Positions 53,907-63,713 of a stretch of DNA of 64,000 bases are shown piece after piece. Origin of the DNA: Natronolimnobius sp. AArcel1 (lineage in GTDB: Archaea > Halobacteriota > Halobacteria > Halobacteriales > Natrialbaceae); NCBI RefSeq assembly GCF_011043775.1, contig NZ_JAAKXY010000007.1, forward strand, positions 1 to 64,000, in the 5' to 3' direction. Position 1 is the first letter of the stretch; the number at the start of each line of letters is the position of its first letter. The translations under genes were made by a program, and so were the position numbers. The notes beneath the pieces were generated by a model. It worked only from the letters and a program-made list of their open reading frames with translations. It did no database searches and had not been told where the DNA came from.

Positions 53907-54261
53907 ATCATCATTACAGAGAGGCCATACTTATCACCGTCGAAAATTGTTAGATAACTTACTTTAATCTGTAGTGGACTGTTCTCCGCTTGGTTAGTAT
54001 CGTAGTGCTGTGTCTCACGCCTGTGGTCCTATACAATAAGATCGTTCTCATACACTAAAATAAAATATTAATTTAAATAAGAAAGAGAGAAAAACATCTA
54101 CATAATGATTGTGCATATTATTCCCGGTATTGGTCCCGCAATACGGAACTTTATATACAAATACAGGGTTGATTTGTACCTATGATACTAAATCTCACAA
54201 CAGGACTTCGAGAAATTTCGTGAGGTGGGACTTTATTACCCTGGAGGTCTCAGGACAAGTC
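53907..54261. promoter_or_regulatory. Divergent SDR/IclR promoter region
   Basis: An AT-rich intergenic stretch. TTTATATAC (54150-54158) is a probable TATA box for the IclR gene and overlaps an inverted repeat ACAAAT (54157-54162)/ATTTGT (54172-54177) with 9 bp between, a candidate IclR operator. Confidence 0.5.
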
Positions 54262-55032
54262 ATGAAACAAAATCAGTCGACGCCCCCGGTCAAATCGACC
54301 GAAACAACATTGGAGATTATTGAAGCGCTCAGATCGCTTGATGGCGGTCGAATAAACGAATTAGCAGATTACCTTGACCAATCGCCTAGTACTGTTCATA
54401 GGCATTTGAACACCCTGCTGAAACACGATTATGTTACGAAGGTCGGTGATGAGTATCACCTTGGTATGCGAGTGTTGACTATCGCTGGGTGTGTGCAAAC
54501 ACGTGATTCTGCGTACCAACTGGCCAAATTGAAAGTCGATGAATTGGCCGAAGAAACTGGTGAGCACGTCCAGTTCCTTGTTGAAGAGCATGGCAGGCGA
54601 TATTACGTTCATACAGGAACTGGAAAGCAGGCTGTACAGACAGACTGTCAATTAGGTAAGACAGGCTATCTTCACTGCACCGCTGCTGGGAAATCAATCC
54701 TAGCAAATCTTCCAGAAGATTATGTTGATGAGATAATTACCGAACACGGACTTCCATCGCTCACGACGAATACAATTACTGATGAAGACGAGCTTTCTGA
54801 CGAACTTGAAAACATTCGTAAGACCGAGATTGCGTTCAATTTAGAGGAATCAAAAATAGGACTGAACTCGGTCGGAACCGCTCTTATGGACCCAAATGGG
54901 TCCGTAATCGGGGGACTGAGTATTTCGGGACCAGCTCACCGCTTGAAGGGTGAAAGGCTCAAGACAGAGATCTCCGACCTGCTACTTGGAGTCGTGAACG
55001 AACTCGAGCTAAAGATCAAGTACGAATTGTAA
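54262..55032 (+). CDS. IclR-family transcriptional regulator
   Basis: A 256-aa protein: winged helix at 14-70 (TLEIIEALRSLDGGRINELA, SPSTVHRHLNTLLKHDYV) and an IclR effector domain (TGEHVQFLVEEHGRRYYVHT, GYLHCTAAGKSILANLPEDY, LMDPNGSVIGGLSISGPAHR). It is about 40 percent similar by eye to the paralogue at 23997. I use ATG 54262; 51 upstream in-frame codons lack domain character. It probably controls the divergent SDR and the surrounding carboxylate genes. Confidence 0.92.
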   Translation: MKQNQSTPPVKSTETTLEIIEALRSLDGGRINELADYLDQSPSTVHRHLNTLLKHDYVTKVGDEYHLGMRVLTIAGCVQTRDSAYQLAKLKVDELAEETGEHVQFLVEEHGRRYYVHTGTGKQAVQTDCQLGKTGYLHCTAAGKSILANLPEDYVDEIITEHGLPSLTTNTITDEDELSDELENIRKTEIAFNLEESKIGLNSVGTALMDPNGSVIGGLSISGPAHRLKGERLKTEISDLLLGVVNELELKIKYEL

Positions 55033-55043
55033 TACGAACGTAC

Positions 55044-55201
55044 CTTTGTAATTGCAACATCAGAGGTTATTACACAGGTACTGTTGTAAGGTAGAACGGC
55101 ATTGTCGGAATTACGTGTGTCTCTTTGTAATTGCAACATCAGAGGTTATTACACAGGTACTGTTGTAAGGTAGAACGGCACTGTCGGAATTACGCGTGTA
55201 C
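55044..55201 (+). repeat. Nearly perfect 2 x 79-bp tandem repeat
   Basis: Bases 55044-55122 and 55123-55201 differ at only a few positions (CATTG/CACTG, ACGTG/ACGCG). Each carries TTATTACACAGGTACTGTTG followed by TAAGG, which resembles the palindrome at 23801. They start 11 bp after the IclR stop. Two copies only, with no spacers, so this is not CRISPR. Confidence 0.8.
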
Positions 55202-55734
55202 TTTTGTAAATAAGTTTGACTCGGTCATTGGAGAATTCATTCCCGGGGAATTGAGAGAATGGTTGGGCTTACACCAGAGTTCCTGTAAACTTGTATGTCA
55301 ATATCTACTCATCCAACACCAGGAATTGGATTAGTTATCCAACATTGATGAGGTATTTTGCTTAGACCGGTTGATAACGACGTTTGAGCGATAGCCCAGA
55401 ACAATTTTATCAACAAGTTATTACTCACCGACAATATCTCGTCTTTACGTTATCTAACTATGAACCAAGATTTCGTGACACGGGATTGGATATGTGGGCT
55501 CCATAACCAAACTCTCGTATTATAATGATCTATGCTTTACTACAAATGGTCTATTAATAGCACTATGTATTTGTATTTTATATTGAGGAGGAGGTAGTTG
55601 GGGAAGTATGAGTCAGTTATATTGGTGGGTAATTGGAACTTTGAAACGTCTCAGCCAGGAAGTTCACTCGCAAATAGTGGGGAAAAACAGACCACCAGTG
55701 TATTGTTTCGGGATCTTGCTTCCGAAGTTTGTTT

Positions 55735-56015
55735 GATATTAGTCTTGGAGCTCTGCCTAACGAAGACTCGCGCTTTTTATCTCTCATCCCAATCTGAATA
55801 TTGACGAAGATGCCCTCTTTGCTGCACTGGGGAACAATGAAATTACTGGTGAAAGACTTGACGTCTTTGTGGATGAAATGCCTACACCAGATCATTCGCT
55901 TATCAAACATGACGATCTCGCCATGGCACTAAACATCTCAGGAACCACAATTTGGTCTCTACGGCGAATGAGTCTCGGTGGTGAAAATACGTCGATAGGT
56001 CTACAAGAATTTACT
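55735..56015 (+). pseudogene. Fragment of a 2-hydroxyacid dehydrogenase
   Basis: The frame gives NIDEDALFAALGNNEITGER-LDVFVDEMPTPDHSLIKHDD, then ISGTTIWSLRRMSLGGEN, matching the C-terminal segment of D-isomer-specific dehydrogenases with the acidic catalytic residue region; the catalytic His codon is altered and the N-terminal part is lost after a stop. An upstream piece ALPNEDSRFLSL is frame-shifted. It is a degraded cousin of 58590-59558. No other gene is seen in 55202-56256. Confidence 0.7.
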
Positions 56016-56256
56016 TCCGTGGACAACACTCAGTGCGGAGGCAATCAATCGATGATGTTTGCCGGTACTGTATAGAGCGCTGGTTTGAATTACATTGATT
56101 GTCACTACCGGCAACGCTTTTGACGGATACACATGACTATTGCTTGTATGTGTCCAGTGATGCTACGGACCATTGATGCTACAGCAGTCGGAGCAATCAT
56201 AGAGAAGACGCCTGGGCCCACCCAATTACACGTCGAAAACAAAGGGGGGTGGTGAC

Positions 56257-57078
56257 ATGGTACGTCTTGCTCGGTCTGCGGGTGGTGCGCCGTTGCTCGG
56301 TGATGACACCGGATACGTTCCACTCTCAGCCGCTGACCCCTCACTCACGAGTATTTGTGATGCCTTACCGCGTGCTGCGTCTGGTACTCTTCCGGACCCT
56401 GGTAAGGCGACTGCTGAGCCTATTCCGGCCTCAGACATCTCGTTTGCATCTCCGCTCGGAAAGTACGGTAAACTTTGGGGTATTGGGCTCAATTACGCCG
56501 AACATGCGTCTGATCTCGACGAGGATAGACCGACTGAACCAGCTAGCTTCATGAAGCCGAAAACCGCGGTGACTGGTCCCGGTGGCCCTATCCGACTCCC
56601 TGAACGGGAAATATCGGACCGTGTCACAGCTGAAGGTGAGCTCGCTGTCGTTATAGGGCGAACCTGTGGAAATGTCGCTAAAGATGATGCAGAGTCTGTA
56701 ATTGCTGGCTATGTCCCTGTTATCGATATGACCGCTGAGGACATTCTCGAAAAGAATCCTCGATATCTTACTCGCTCAAAAGGCTTTGATTCGTTCATCG
56801 TCTTTGGCTCCTCTATACTTACAACCGATGAGGTTCGAAATCTCGAGTCAGTAACGGTCCAAACGATTGTCAACGGCGAGGTCAAGGCTGAAAATCAAGT
56901 TCGGAACATGATGACACCACCGCGGGAACTTGTATCCTTCCATTCTAACATCATGACGTTCGAACCCGGTGATATCATTTCGACGGGCACGCCGGGCGCA
57001 TCGCCGATCGACGCTGGCGATCATGTAACTGCGGATGTTGAGGTTGTTGGTGATGTGAGCGCTGACGTCGTACGCTAA
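56257..57078 (+). CDS. Fumarylacetoacetate hydrolase-family protein
   Basis: A 273-aa protein. The catalytic core begins at about residue 68 (GKLWGIGLNYAEHASDL), with metal ligands in TAEGELAVVIGR (Glu) and YVPVIDMTAEDI (Asp), and the FAH end motif MTFEPGDIISTGTPGAS. Members cleave C-C bonds or decarboxylate beta-diketo or oxaloacetate-type substrates. A GGGGGGTGG sequence lies 5-13 nt upstream of the ATG, an unusually strong Shine-Dalgarno-like site here. It is followed by the convergent isocitrate dehydrogenase gene. Confidence 0.9.
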   Translation: MVRLARSAGGAPLLGDDTGYVPLSAADPSLTSICDALPRAASGTLPDPGKATAEPIPASDISFASPLGKYGKLWGIGLNYAEHASDLDEDRPTEPASFMKPKTAVTGPGGPIRLPEREISDRVTAEGELAVVIGRTCGNVAKDDAESVIAGYVPVIDMTAEDILEKNPRYLTRSKGFDSFIVFGSSILTTDEVRNLESVTVQTIVNGEVKAENQVRNMMTPPRELVSFHSNIMTFEPGDIISTGTPGASPIDAGDHVTADVEVVGDVSADVVR

Positions 57079-57226
57079 CCGTCATTCAGCTATACTACCA
57101 ACAACACCCCACTCTGTAAGAAGTGTTGGAGAAACGGCTTGAAGTTCTATATTTTAGCAGCCAGAAATTATAGAAAATATATATGACGGCGGTGCCATAG
57201 ACCTGGTGTGAAATGCCGAGAAGTGT

Positions 57227-58483
57227 TTACGAAAGCTTCTCGATATTGTTGACGACCTCTTTGGCGTATTCGCTGGCTGCGAGCTTCTCGGCATCGTCAA
57301 GTTGGCGCTCGAGGTCGTATGTCACTTTGCCGGACGAAATGGTCTCTTCAACAGCGTCGCGGACGAGGTCCGCAGCGTCGTTCCACCCGAGGTACTCGAG
57401 CATGATACGGCCTGAGAGGATCATCGCGGTGGGATTGACCTTGTCTTGACCGGCATACTTTGGTGCAGACCCATGAACTGGTTCGGCAAGAAGGCGGCCA
57501 TCACCGAAGTTAGCACCAGGTGCAATGCCGAGACCACCGATTTGAGCACCACATGCATCAGACATATAATCACCGTTCAGATTCATTGTCGCAACGACAT
57601 CGTACTCGTCGGTCCGCGTCAGGATTTGCTGGAGCATGTTATCCGCGATGCGGTCATTGACTACGACAACATCATCGTCAGCTTCCCCATCGCTTTCTTC
57701 CCAGAGCGTGTCCTCGGTGATAACCTCATCTCCATACTCCTCTTCAGCAACCTCGTAGCCCCAGTCACGGAACTGGCCCTCGGTGAACTTCATGATGTTC
57801 CCTTTGTGTACGAGAGTGACCGAATCACGATCGTGCTCGAGGGCGTAATCAATTGCACGTCGAACCAGTCGTTTGGTCCCGAATTCAGTGATGGGTTTGA
57901 TACCGATGCCAACAGGGCCATCATGAATGATATCGGTTGCGCCCATCTCATCTTCAACAAACTCACGAACTTCCTCAACATCATCCGTTCCAGCCTTCCA
58001 TTCGATGCCTGCGTAGACATCCTCGGTGTTTTCGCGGAACGTCACCATGTCCATCTGTTCTGGCTCCTTTACGGGTGACGGTACACCATTGAGGTGATAG
58101 GTCGGACGGACGTTTGCGTATAGATCGAGTAGTTTACGAAGCCCGACATTCAGAGACCTGAAGCCGGCTCCCACGGGTGTCGTTAGTGGCCCTTTGATTG
58201 CGACGCGGTGTTCCTTGATCGCTTTGACAGTCTCATCGGGAAGATTTTCGTCATACTTTTTTCGGGCTGACTCACCAGCGTAGACACGCATCCAATTGAT
58301 TTCCCGTCCAGTTGCCTTTGCAGCTGCCTGCAGGACGTCCTGTGTTACGGGACCAATGTCTTTTCCAACACCATCTCCATAGATAATTGGAATAATCGGA
58401 TTGTCTGGAACCTCTGGTTCGCCATCGTCGGTTACTGTAATCTGTTCCCCACCTTCGGGGACGTCAACCTTGTCGTACGTCAT
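57227..58483 (-). CDS. icd: NADP-type isocitrate dehydrogenase
   Basis: A 418-aa protein starting MTYDKVDVPEGGEQI. Signature features: PIIPIIYGDGVGKDIGPVTQ, the substrate loop with RSLNVGLRKLLDLYANVRP-TYH, DMVTFRENTEDVYAGIEW, the VTLVHKGNIMKFTEGQFRDW phosphate-binding helix, and LNGDYMSDACGAQIGGLG-IAPGANFGD. It converts isocitrate to 2-oxoglutarate in the cytoplasm. ATG 58489 and a GTG at 58501 are other possible starts. A chromosomal-type central-metabolism gene in this island suggests tricarboxylate catabolism, or a plasmid copy. Confidence 0.95.
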   Translation of the reverse strand: MTYDKVDVPEGGEQITVTDDGEPEVPDNPIIPIIYGDGVGKDIGPVTQDVLQAAAKATGREINWMRVYAGESARKKYDENLPDETVKAIKEHRVAIKGPLTTPVGAGFRSLNVGLRKLLDLYANVRPTYHLNGVPSPVKEPEQMDMVTFRENTEDVYAGIEWKAGTDDVEEVREFVEDEMGATDIIHDGPVGIGIKPITEFGTKRLVRRAIDYALEHDRDSVTLVHKGNIMKFTEGQFRDWGYEVAEEEYGDEVITEDTLWEESDGEADDDVVVVNDRIADNMLQQILTRTDEYDVVATMNLNGDYMSDACGAQIGGLGIAPGANFGDGRLLAEPVHGSAPKYAGQDKVNPTAMILSGRIMLEYLGWNDAADLVRDAVEETISSGKVTYDLERQLDDAEKLAASEYAKEVVNNIEKLS

Positions 58484-58589
58484 AATCATTTGAACAGGCA
58501 CACTCCATAACCATAAATTGTGCTATTCAGGTGTTCTTGTCGTTCACGAACTGCTATTTTTACTGCCCCCTGAAAAAAGGGAGCGGAAA

Positions 58590-59558
58590 TCAGTTGGACT
58601 CTTCTGCGTCAACAGCTACAAACCGCTCAGGGACTGACTCATTTGCGGTATGCGTATTGACTAGCCCGATCAGTGTTTCAATTGTAGCACGGCGTGATCG
58701 GTCCGTTGAGGCACCGATATGCGGCGTCACGACGATGTTGGCATATTCGTGTAACAGAGAATCCACAGGAAGTGGCTCTGTCTCGAAGACATCGAGCCCG
58801 GCACCTGCGATTGATTCGTTTCGAATGGCCTCTACAAGCGCTGATTGGTCAACAATCGGGCCTCGCGCCGTGTTAACAATGGTTGCCTCTGGCGACATTT
58901 TCTCGAACGCTTCTTTGCCGATCATACCTCGTGTTTCCTCCGTTAGTTCGGCTGTCACTATAATTGCATCTGATTCCGTGAGCAGGTGGTCCAGAGACAC
59001 GAGTTCCGTCCCCGTGATTTGTGTATCTACCTCGTGTACATACGGATCGTATACAAGCACCTCTGCATTGAACCCATCGAGCAAGCCAGCAACTCTACTC
59101 CCGACGTTTCCAAATCCAATGATTCCAACCGTCTGCTGGGTGACTGGCCGACTTGTCGGCATTGAATCCCGCCAATTGCCGTTCTCGAGGGCTTGTTGTC
59201 CAAGAAACACATTTCGATTGACAGTTAGGAGTAACGAGAGTGCGTGCTCGGCGACGGAGAGGGCATTAAGCCCGGGTGTGTAGACGACGGTAGTGTCGTT
59301 TTCTGCCGCGGCCTCGAGATCCACTGAGTCAAGTCCGGTACCAATTTTTGCGATCAGTTCGAGTTCTGAGGCTGACTCCAGTACTCGTTTCGTGACTGGT
59401 AGTCTTGAAGAGGTAATGAGTACCTCTTTGTTGGTCAGGGCATCGACCAGTGCTGTTTCAGTGTTTTCAACACCAATTTCGATGTTAACATCGCTGTTAG
59501 CCACGTCAAAGAGTATCTCGCGTGGTTTAATATCTTGATCGACGAGCGCCTGTACCAT
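58590..59558 (-). CDS. D-2-hydroxyacid dehydrogenase family protein
   Basis: A 322-aa oxidoreductase. The NAD motif is GIIGFGNVGSRVAGLL (146-161); catalytic residues are R232 (NTARGPIVDQSALV), Glu near 259-261 (DVFETEPLP) and H280 (VVTPHIGAS). It starts 2 bp after the Usp gene's stop, so the two form an operon. The substrate is unknown. It is the intact counterpart of the fragment at 55735. Confidence 0.93.
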   Translation of the reverse strand: MVQALVDQDIKPREILFDVANSDVNIEIGVENTETALVDALTNKEVLITSSRLPVTKRVLESASELELIAKIGTGLDSVDLEAAAENDTTVVYTPGLNALSVAEHALSLLLTVNRNVFLGQQALENGNWRDSMPTSRPVTQQTVGIIGFGNVGSRVAGLLDGFNAEVLVYDPYVHEVDTQITGTELVSLDHLLTESDAIIVTAELTEETRGMIGKEAFEKMSPEATIVNTARGPIVDQSALVEAIRNESIAGAGLDVFETEPLPVDSLLHEYANIVVTPHIGASTDRSRRATIETLIGLVNTHTANESVPERFVAVDAEESN

Positions 59559-59560
59559 GG

Positions 59561-59995
59561 TTATTCTTCTCCTCGAATAATCGTGACAACTGGGCACGTC
59601 GCATTGAGGAGCAAGGATTGAGCCGTACTCCCAAAGAGAACCTTCCCGACGGGCGAGCGTTGTCGTCCACCGAGCACAATGTACCGTGCATCGTGATCGT
59701 CGATGTATCCTAGCAGGGCTTCTGCGGTATCGCCAACTAGGCCGACCGGTTCGTATTCCTGGGCGACGTTATCGGCCGCACCATCAGCAATCTTTTTCGC
59801 GTACGCACGAACTTCATCGAGGGGTACCGTGGTCCCTGTCTCCTCAACACTCGTCTGCTCGATCCCACGAAACTCTTTCTGGCTTAGGACGTGAACGATG
59901 TGGAGTTCTTCATCCATCGCTTTTGCGAGCGCCTCTGCTTCCGTGACTACGTCGTCGGTCGATTCGCCTCGATCGACTGCAGCTATTACAGGCAT
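59561..59995 (-). CDS. Universal stress protein (UspA family)
   Basis: A 144-aa alpha/beta protein starting MPVIAAVDRGESTDDV. The ATP-binding signature GxxG-9x-GS/T is visible (LGGRQRSPVGKVLFGSTAQS). Such proteins bind ATP and modulate metabolic or transport functions. It is upstream of, and nearly overlapping with, the 2-hydroxyacid dehydrogenase. Confidence 0.9.
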   Translation of the reverse strand: MPVIAAVDRGESTDDVVTEAEALAKAMDEELHIVHVLSQKEFRGIEQTSVEETGTTVPLDEVRAYAKKIADGAADNVAQEYEPVGLVGDTAEALLGYIDDHDARYIVLGGRQRSPVGKVLFGSTAQSLLLNATCPVVTIIRGEE

Positions 59996-60219
59996 ACACC
60001 CCGTTATACTCACTAACGGGATATATAGACTGGTGGTCGCACTAATTGAGGTCTCGTGTAGCCATTTTGGAAATTCAACCTATACTATGATTTCACTTTG
60101 GTGGTAAATATAACCAACCACCTACTCGTATCGATTACTTTGGGTTGCTATGTCCTTTTCAGAGACGAAATCCCCCGGAACAGTAGGTTTTTTTAACGCA
60201 GTCTTGGAATTGGATCCTA

Positions 60220-61680
60220 ATGGATTCGGACACTGATGAGGCGGAGTCGGTGCCACGTCGAACTCGCCTCATCCAAATTGCAGGGACACTTGTTTCGCTT
60301 GTCATCCTCGTCATTGGCGTGATGGCGCCGCCTATGGTCGGTCTCGAGCGAGAAATGCAATTAGTGCTTACTGTTTTTCTCCTAACAATCGTGCTGTGGG
60401 TTACGAAGCCAGTCCCATTTACGATCTCGAGCGTGCTGGCGATGTCACTGCTGTTCGCGTTAGGGATCACAGACTCATTTGACGCGGCAGTGAGTGGATT
60501 TGCTTCCGAGTTGGTCTTTTTCCTATTTTTGCTCATTCTTCTTGGAAACACTGTCTCAAAGACAGGCCTCGACGAGCGGGCAGCACAACAAATTCTCTCG
60601 AAAGAGAGTACGCCCCGCAAAACGGTTAGGTCGTTATCGGCAAATCTCTTCGGACTGTCGTTTTTTATGCCGTCCGCGGTTGCTCGAACGGTTACATTCA
60701 TTCCGCTGGTTAAGGGAATTGCTGATCGATTTGGGCTAGGTCAGGGAAGTAACTTCGAGAAATCGTCGTTTTTCATCCTTGGCCATGTGAACCCAATTGC
60801 CTCTATGGCCCTCATGACTGGTGGTGGAATGGCAATCATCACATCCGAAGTAATCCGGTCCTCTGTTCGGGATATTACTTGGGTGGAGTGGGCGATATAT
60901 ATGATTCCTCCTGTTGCCGTTTTGTATACTCTTGGTGCCATTGCTGCAGTCCGTTTGTATCCAATCAACGACACGACGACGATTACGGACACTGGTCAAC
61001 TGGACGATGAGTCGCGGATAGCACAATCCGAAGGGTATGGGACTGAACCACTGAGTCGCAACGAACGAATTGTTGCGTTGGTCATGGGAGGAACGGTGGT
61101 TGCTTGGATTGTAGGTTCGTTTCTTGGTATACCGACGATATTGCCAGCTGTCGCCGCAGTCGTTTTGCTCGCGCTTCCAAATATTGGAATCATTACGTCC
61201 GAGGATGTTCACTCAATGAGCTGGGGAATTCTTTTTGTGATCGGTGCTATGTTTTCGATCTTGGATGTGATGGAGACCACTGGAACACTCACATTCATCG
61301 TTGATGCGATGACTAACTTGATTCCGTTTGCAACAATGACGACATGGCAAGTTGTCGCAATTCTCCTTGCTATCGCAGTCATTATGCGAACGTTCTTCTC
61401 GACGGCTTCCGCCGCGATTACCGTCGTTCTTCCTATTGTCCTCGAGTTTGGTGGTGTCCTTGGTGTCAATCGGTTTTATCTCGCTCTCTCGATTTTGCTC
61501 GTTGTTGCATCAACCACTTTTTTACCCTTCAATACAACGTCGGTTTTAGTATCGTTTGATCAGGGGCCGCTAAATTTACGCGAGGTGTTTGTCTTTGGCT
61601 GTCTCACCATGCTGTTTGCTCTGGTCATTATCCCTCTTACTTGGCTGTTCTACTGGCCACTTGTAGATGCTATACTCTAG
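60220..61680 (+). CDS. DASS/SLC13-type dicarboxylate:sodium symporter
   Basis: A 486-aa membrane protein with about 11-12 hydrophobic segments. It fits the divalent anion:Na+ symporter family: WVTKPVPFTISSVLAMSLLF, SELVFFLFLLILLGNTVSKT, LFGLSFFMPSAVARTVTFIP, and a second repeat with NTTSVLVSFDQGPLN. It would import di- or tricarboxylates with sodium, complementing the neighbouring tripartite system. TTTTTTAAC lies about 29 nt before the ATG, predicting a leaderless mRNA. Confidence 0.88.
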   Translation: MDSDTDEAESVPRRTRLIQIAGTLVSLVILVIGVMAPPMVGLEREMQLVLTVFLLTIVLWVTKPVPFTISSVLAMSLLFALGITDSFDAAVSGFASELVFFLFLLILLGNTVSKTGLDERAAQQILSKESTPRKTVRSLSANLFGLSFFMPSAVARTVTFIPLVKGIADRFGLGQGSNFEKSSFFILGHVNPIASMALMTGGGMAIITSEVIRSSVRDITWVEWAIYMIPPVAVLYTLGAIAAVRLYPINDTTTITDTGQLDDESRIAQSEGYGTEPLSRNERIVALVMGGTVVAWIVGSFLGIPTILPAVAAVVLLALPNIGIITSEDVHSMSWGILFVIGAMFSILDVMETTGTLTFIVDAMTNLIPFATMTTWQVVAILLAIAVIMRTFFSTASAAITVVLPIVLEFGGVLGVNRFYLALSILLVVASTTFLPFNTTSVLVSFDQGPLNLREVFVFGCLTMLFALVIIPLTWLFYWPLVDAIL

Positions 61681-61958
61681 CACTACCCACAAACACGGTC
61701 ATATGGTCGCTGTGTTGTAGGGTCTCCGTTAAACGGACAGTTGAAGTCCTCAAAGCGCTATGTTATAGAACTCATTTGACAGCTCCTCTCTCAAATATTG
61801 CTACTTAGTACCAATCCAGAGTGATTAGGCTTGTGTGAAGTGGCTATATACAGGACAAAACCCAGAACCGATGGAAAAATCAAATTAATTTAATAATGTG
61901 GCGGACAAAAGATGGTGTCCTAAATTATAAATATGGGGAGAATCAACTGGGTGTTGTA

Positions 61959-63044
61959 ATGCCACGCAAGATTGCTAAGGACAGTTGTAACCGTCGGAAG
62001 GTGCTGCAGGGTGCAGGGGCGCTATCTGTTGCCGGTTTAACCGGTATTGCGGGATGCCTCGGTGATGATGATGATGGAAATGGAAACGGCAACGGAACCG
62101 GGAATGGTGACGGTAGTGGAAATGGTGACTCCACTGATTACCCATCTGAAGACATTCGCTTCATTGTCCCATTCGGTGAAGGTGGTGGGACAGATGTCTA
62201 CGCACGCGAGATGGTTCCACTGATGGATGACCGCCTTGACGACGTCAATATCGCTATCGAAAACATCTCGGGTGCGGCATCGATGCGAGGGACGGGTGAG
62301 ATGATGTACTCCGAACCTGATGGCCACACTGTCGCTGCATACAATCCGCCATCAACCCCTGTTTCCGAGATGGTCAATCCGCAGGATTTCGACCTCGAGG
62401 ATGCGACCGGTGTGTGTACCTACGCAAGTACGCCGTTCGTTATCGTTGCAAATTCTGAACACGAGATTGAGGGCTACGAAGACCTCATGGATCGATATGA
62501 AGACGGTGAGTTCGACAACTTCAGCGGAAAGGAACGTGGTGGTGTTGACCACGTGATGGCAATCCTCATGCAGAATCTTCACGGGTTCGAGTGGGACCAG
62601 TACGTCGGCTACGATGGAACTGGACCAGCCGTTCAGGCAACAATATCCAATGAGGTCCCTGCCTGTATTGCGACTGATACTGGTGCTGAAGCAGGTGTCG
62701 AGAGCGGAGATCTTGATCTAGTCGTTGGCCTTGTTAGCGATGGAACGGATGTCTTCCCAGATATTGAGACGGTTACTGATCTTGGGTACGACAACATCGA
62801 TTTTATTTCGCAACTAAGCCGGGGGATCTACGCTCCACCGGATACGCCAAATGAGTACACCGAAGTTCTTGCTGATGTCGTTGAGGAGGTTCTCGAGACA
62901 GACCACATGCAGGAATGGTCCGAAGAGACAGGGAACATCATCCAGTACGGTGATGGTGAACATGCCGAAGAGGTTGTGGACGAAGCTTACGAGGTCATCC
63001 CGGAGAACGTTGACCTCGAGGAAGTTCGTGACGCAGCCAACTAG
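61959..63044 (+). CDS. tctC: Tripartite tricarboxylate transporter, substrate-binding lipoprotein
   Basis: A 361-aa protein. NRRKVLQGAGALSVAGLTGI-AGC is a Tat signal with lipobox; a GNGNGNG-type linker follows, then the TctC/Bug domain (DIRFIVPFGEGGGTDVYARE, GAASMRGTGEMMYSEPDGHT). TTATAAATA lies about 30 nt before ATG 61959, favouring this start over ATG 61896. It is first in a tctC-tctB-tctA operon, whereas the set near 20 kb has order B-C-A. Confidence 0.92.
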   Translation: MPRKIAKDSCNRRKVLQGAGALSVAGLTGIAGCLGDDDDGNGNGNGTGNGDGSGNGDSTDYPSEDIRFIVPFGEGGGTDVYAREMVPLMDDRLDDVNIAIENISGAASMRGTGEMMYSEPDGHTVAAYNPPSTPVSEMVNPQDFDLEDATGVCTYASTPFVIVANSEHEIEGYEDLMDRYEDGEFDNFSGKERGGVDHVMAILMQNLHGFEWDQYVGYDGTGPAVQATISNEVPACIATDTGAEAGVESGDLDLVVGLVSDGTDVFPDIETVTDLGYDNIDFISQLSRGIYAPPDTPNEYTEVLADVVEEVLETDHMQEWSEETGNIIQYGDGEHAEEVVDEAYEVIPENVDLEEVRDAAN

Positions 63045-63084
63045 TTGAATCGTATCGATCGCCATTCGCGGGGCGGTCAACAAT

Positions 63085-63093
63085 ATTTATATA
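63085..63093 (+). promoter_or_regulatory. TATA box of tctB
   Basis: ATTTATATA centred about 28 nt before the tctB ATG suggests that tctBA can also be transcribed separately from tctC. Confidence 0.5.
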
Positions 63094-63116
63094 GAATACA
63101 TCGCAAAGCATAAATC

Positions 63117-63713
63117 ATGAAGTTCCAATCAGCGTACCGTGAGATAGTTTCCCGGATCAATTTGGAGTACGTGCTCCTTTTAGTGATGCTAGCCTCTTCT
63201 GCGTACATGATCTGGGAGTCGTACAACTTTTCAATTAGTGCTGCCGCAACATTTCCTCGACTGACAGCAGGATTTGTATTAATTGGAACGGTGTTACTCC
63301 TGTTCAGGCCGTATCTTCCAGAGCCGCTATACTCGTTCGTCGCTGAATCTGCTGATCTCATCGATGTTGATGACCAGCAGATGGGTGGCGATGAATCGAA
63401 TGATGTAGAACAAGAGGAAGATGAGATAGAGAGAAGTGACGAGAGCAACGAGGTTTCGACGGTTGGTCGACCGATTCACGATGCTGTCTTTACCAGTGGA
63501 GCCGCTCTGGGATATGGTGTTTTAGCGTATGCAATGGGGATTATGTGGGCGAGCCCAGTGTTCGTATTGATGTACGGAATCTGGTTCAAACTGTCATGGC
63601 AAACGATACTCCTCCTTATCGTACTATCGCTTGCCGTCTGCTTTGGCTTCTATGAGGCACTCAACCTTCGTGTTGATGTCGGCAACATTGTCTTCACGGA
63701 GGGGGTATTCTAA
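63117..63713 (+). CDS. tctB: Tripartite tricarboxylate transporter, small membrane subunit
   Basis: A 198-aa protein with four hydrophobic segments (residues about 18-35, 43-62, 125-145, 150-180), and an acidic loop (DQQMGGDESNDVEQEEDEIE) between the second and third. Size and topology fit TctB. Its stop overlaps the tctA start by one base (TAATG). Confidence 0.85.
   Translation: MKFQSAYREIVSRINLEYVLLLVMLASSAYMIWESYNFSISAAATFPRLTAGFVLIGTVLLLFRPYLPEPLYSFVAESADLIDVDDQQMGGDESNDVEQEEDEIERSDESNEVSTVGRPIHDAVFTSGAALGYGVLAYAMGIMWASPVFVLMYGIWFKLSWQTILLLIVLSLAVCFGFYEALNLRVDVGNIVFTEGVF

Noticed and set aside
55044-55201. CRISPR mini-array
   Set aside because: Only two contiguous 79-bp units with no unique spacers; a simple tandem duplication.
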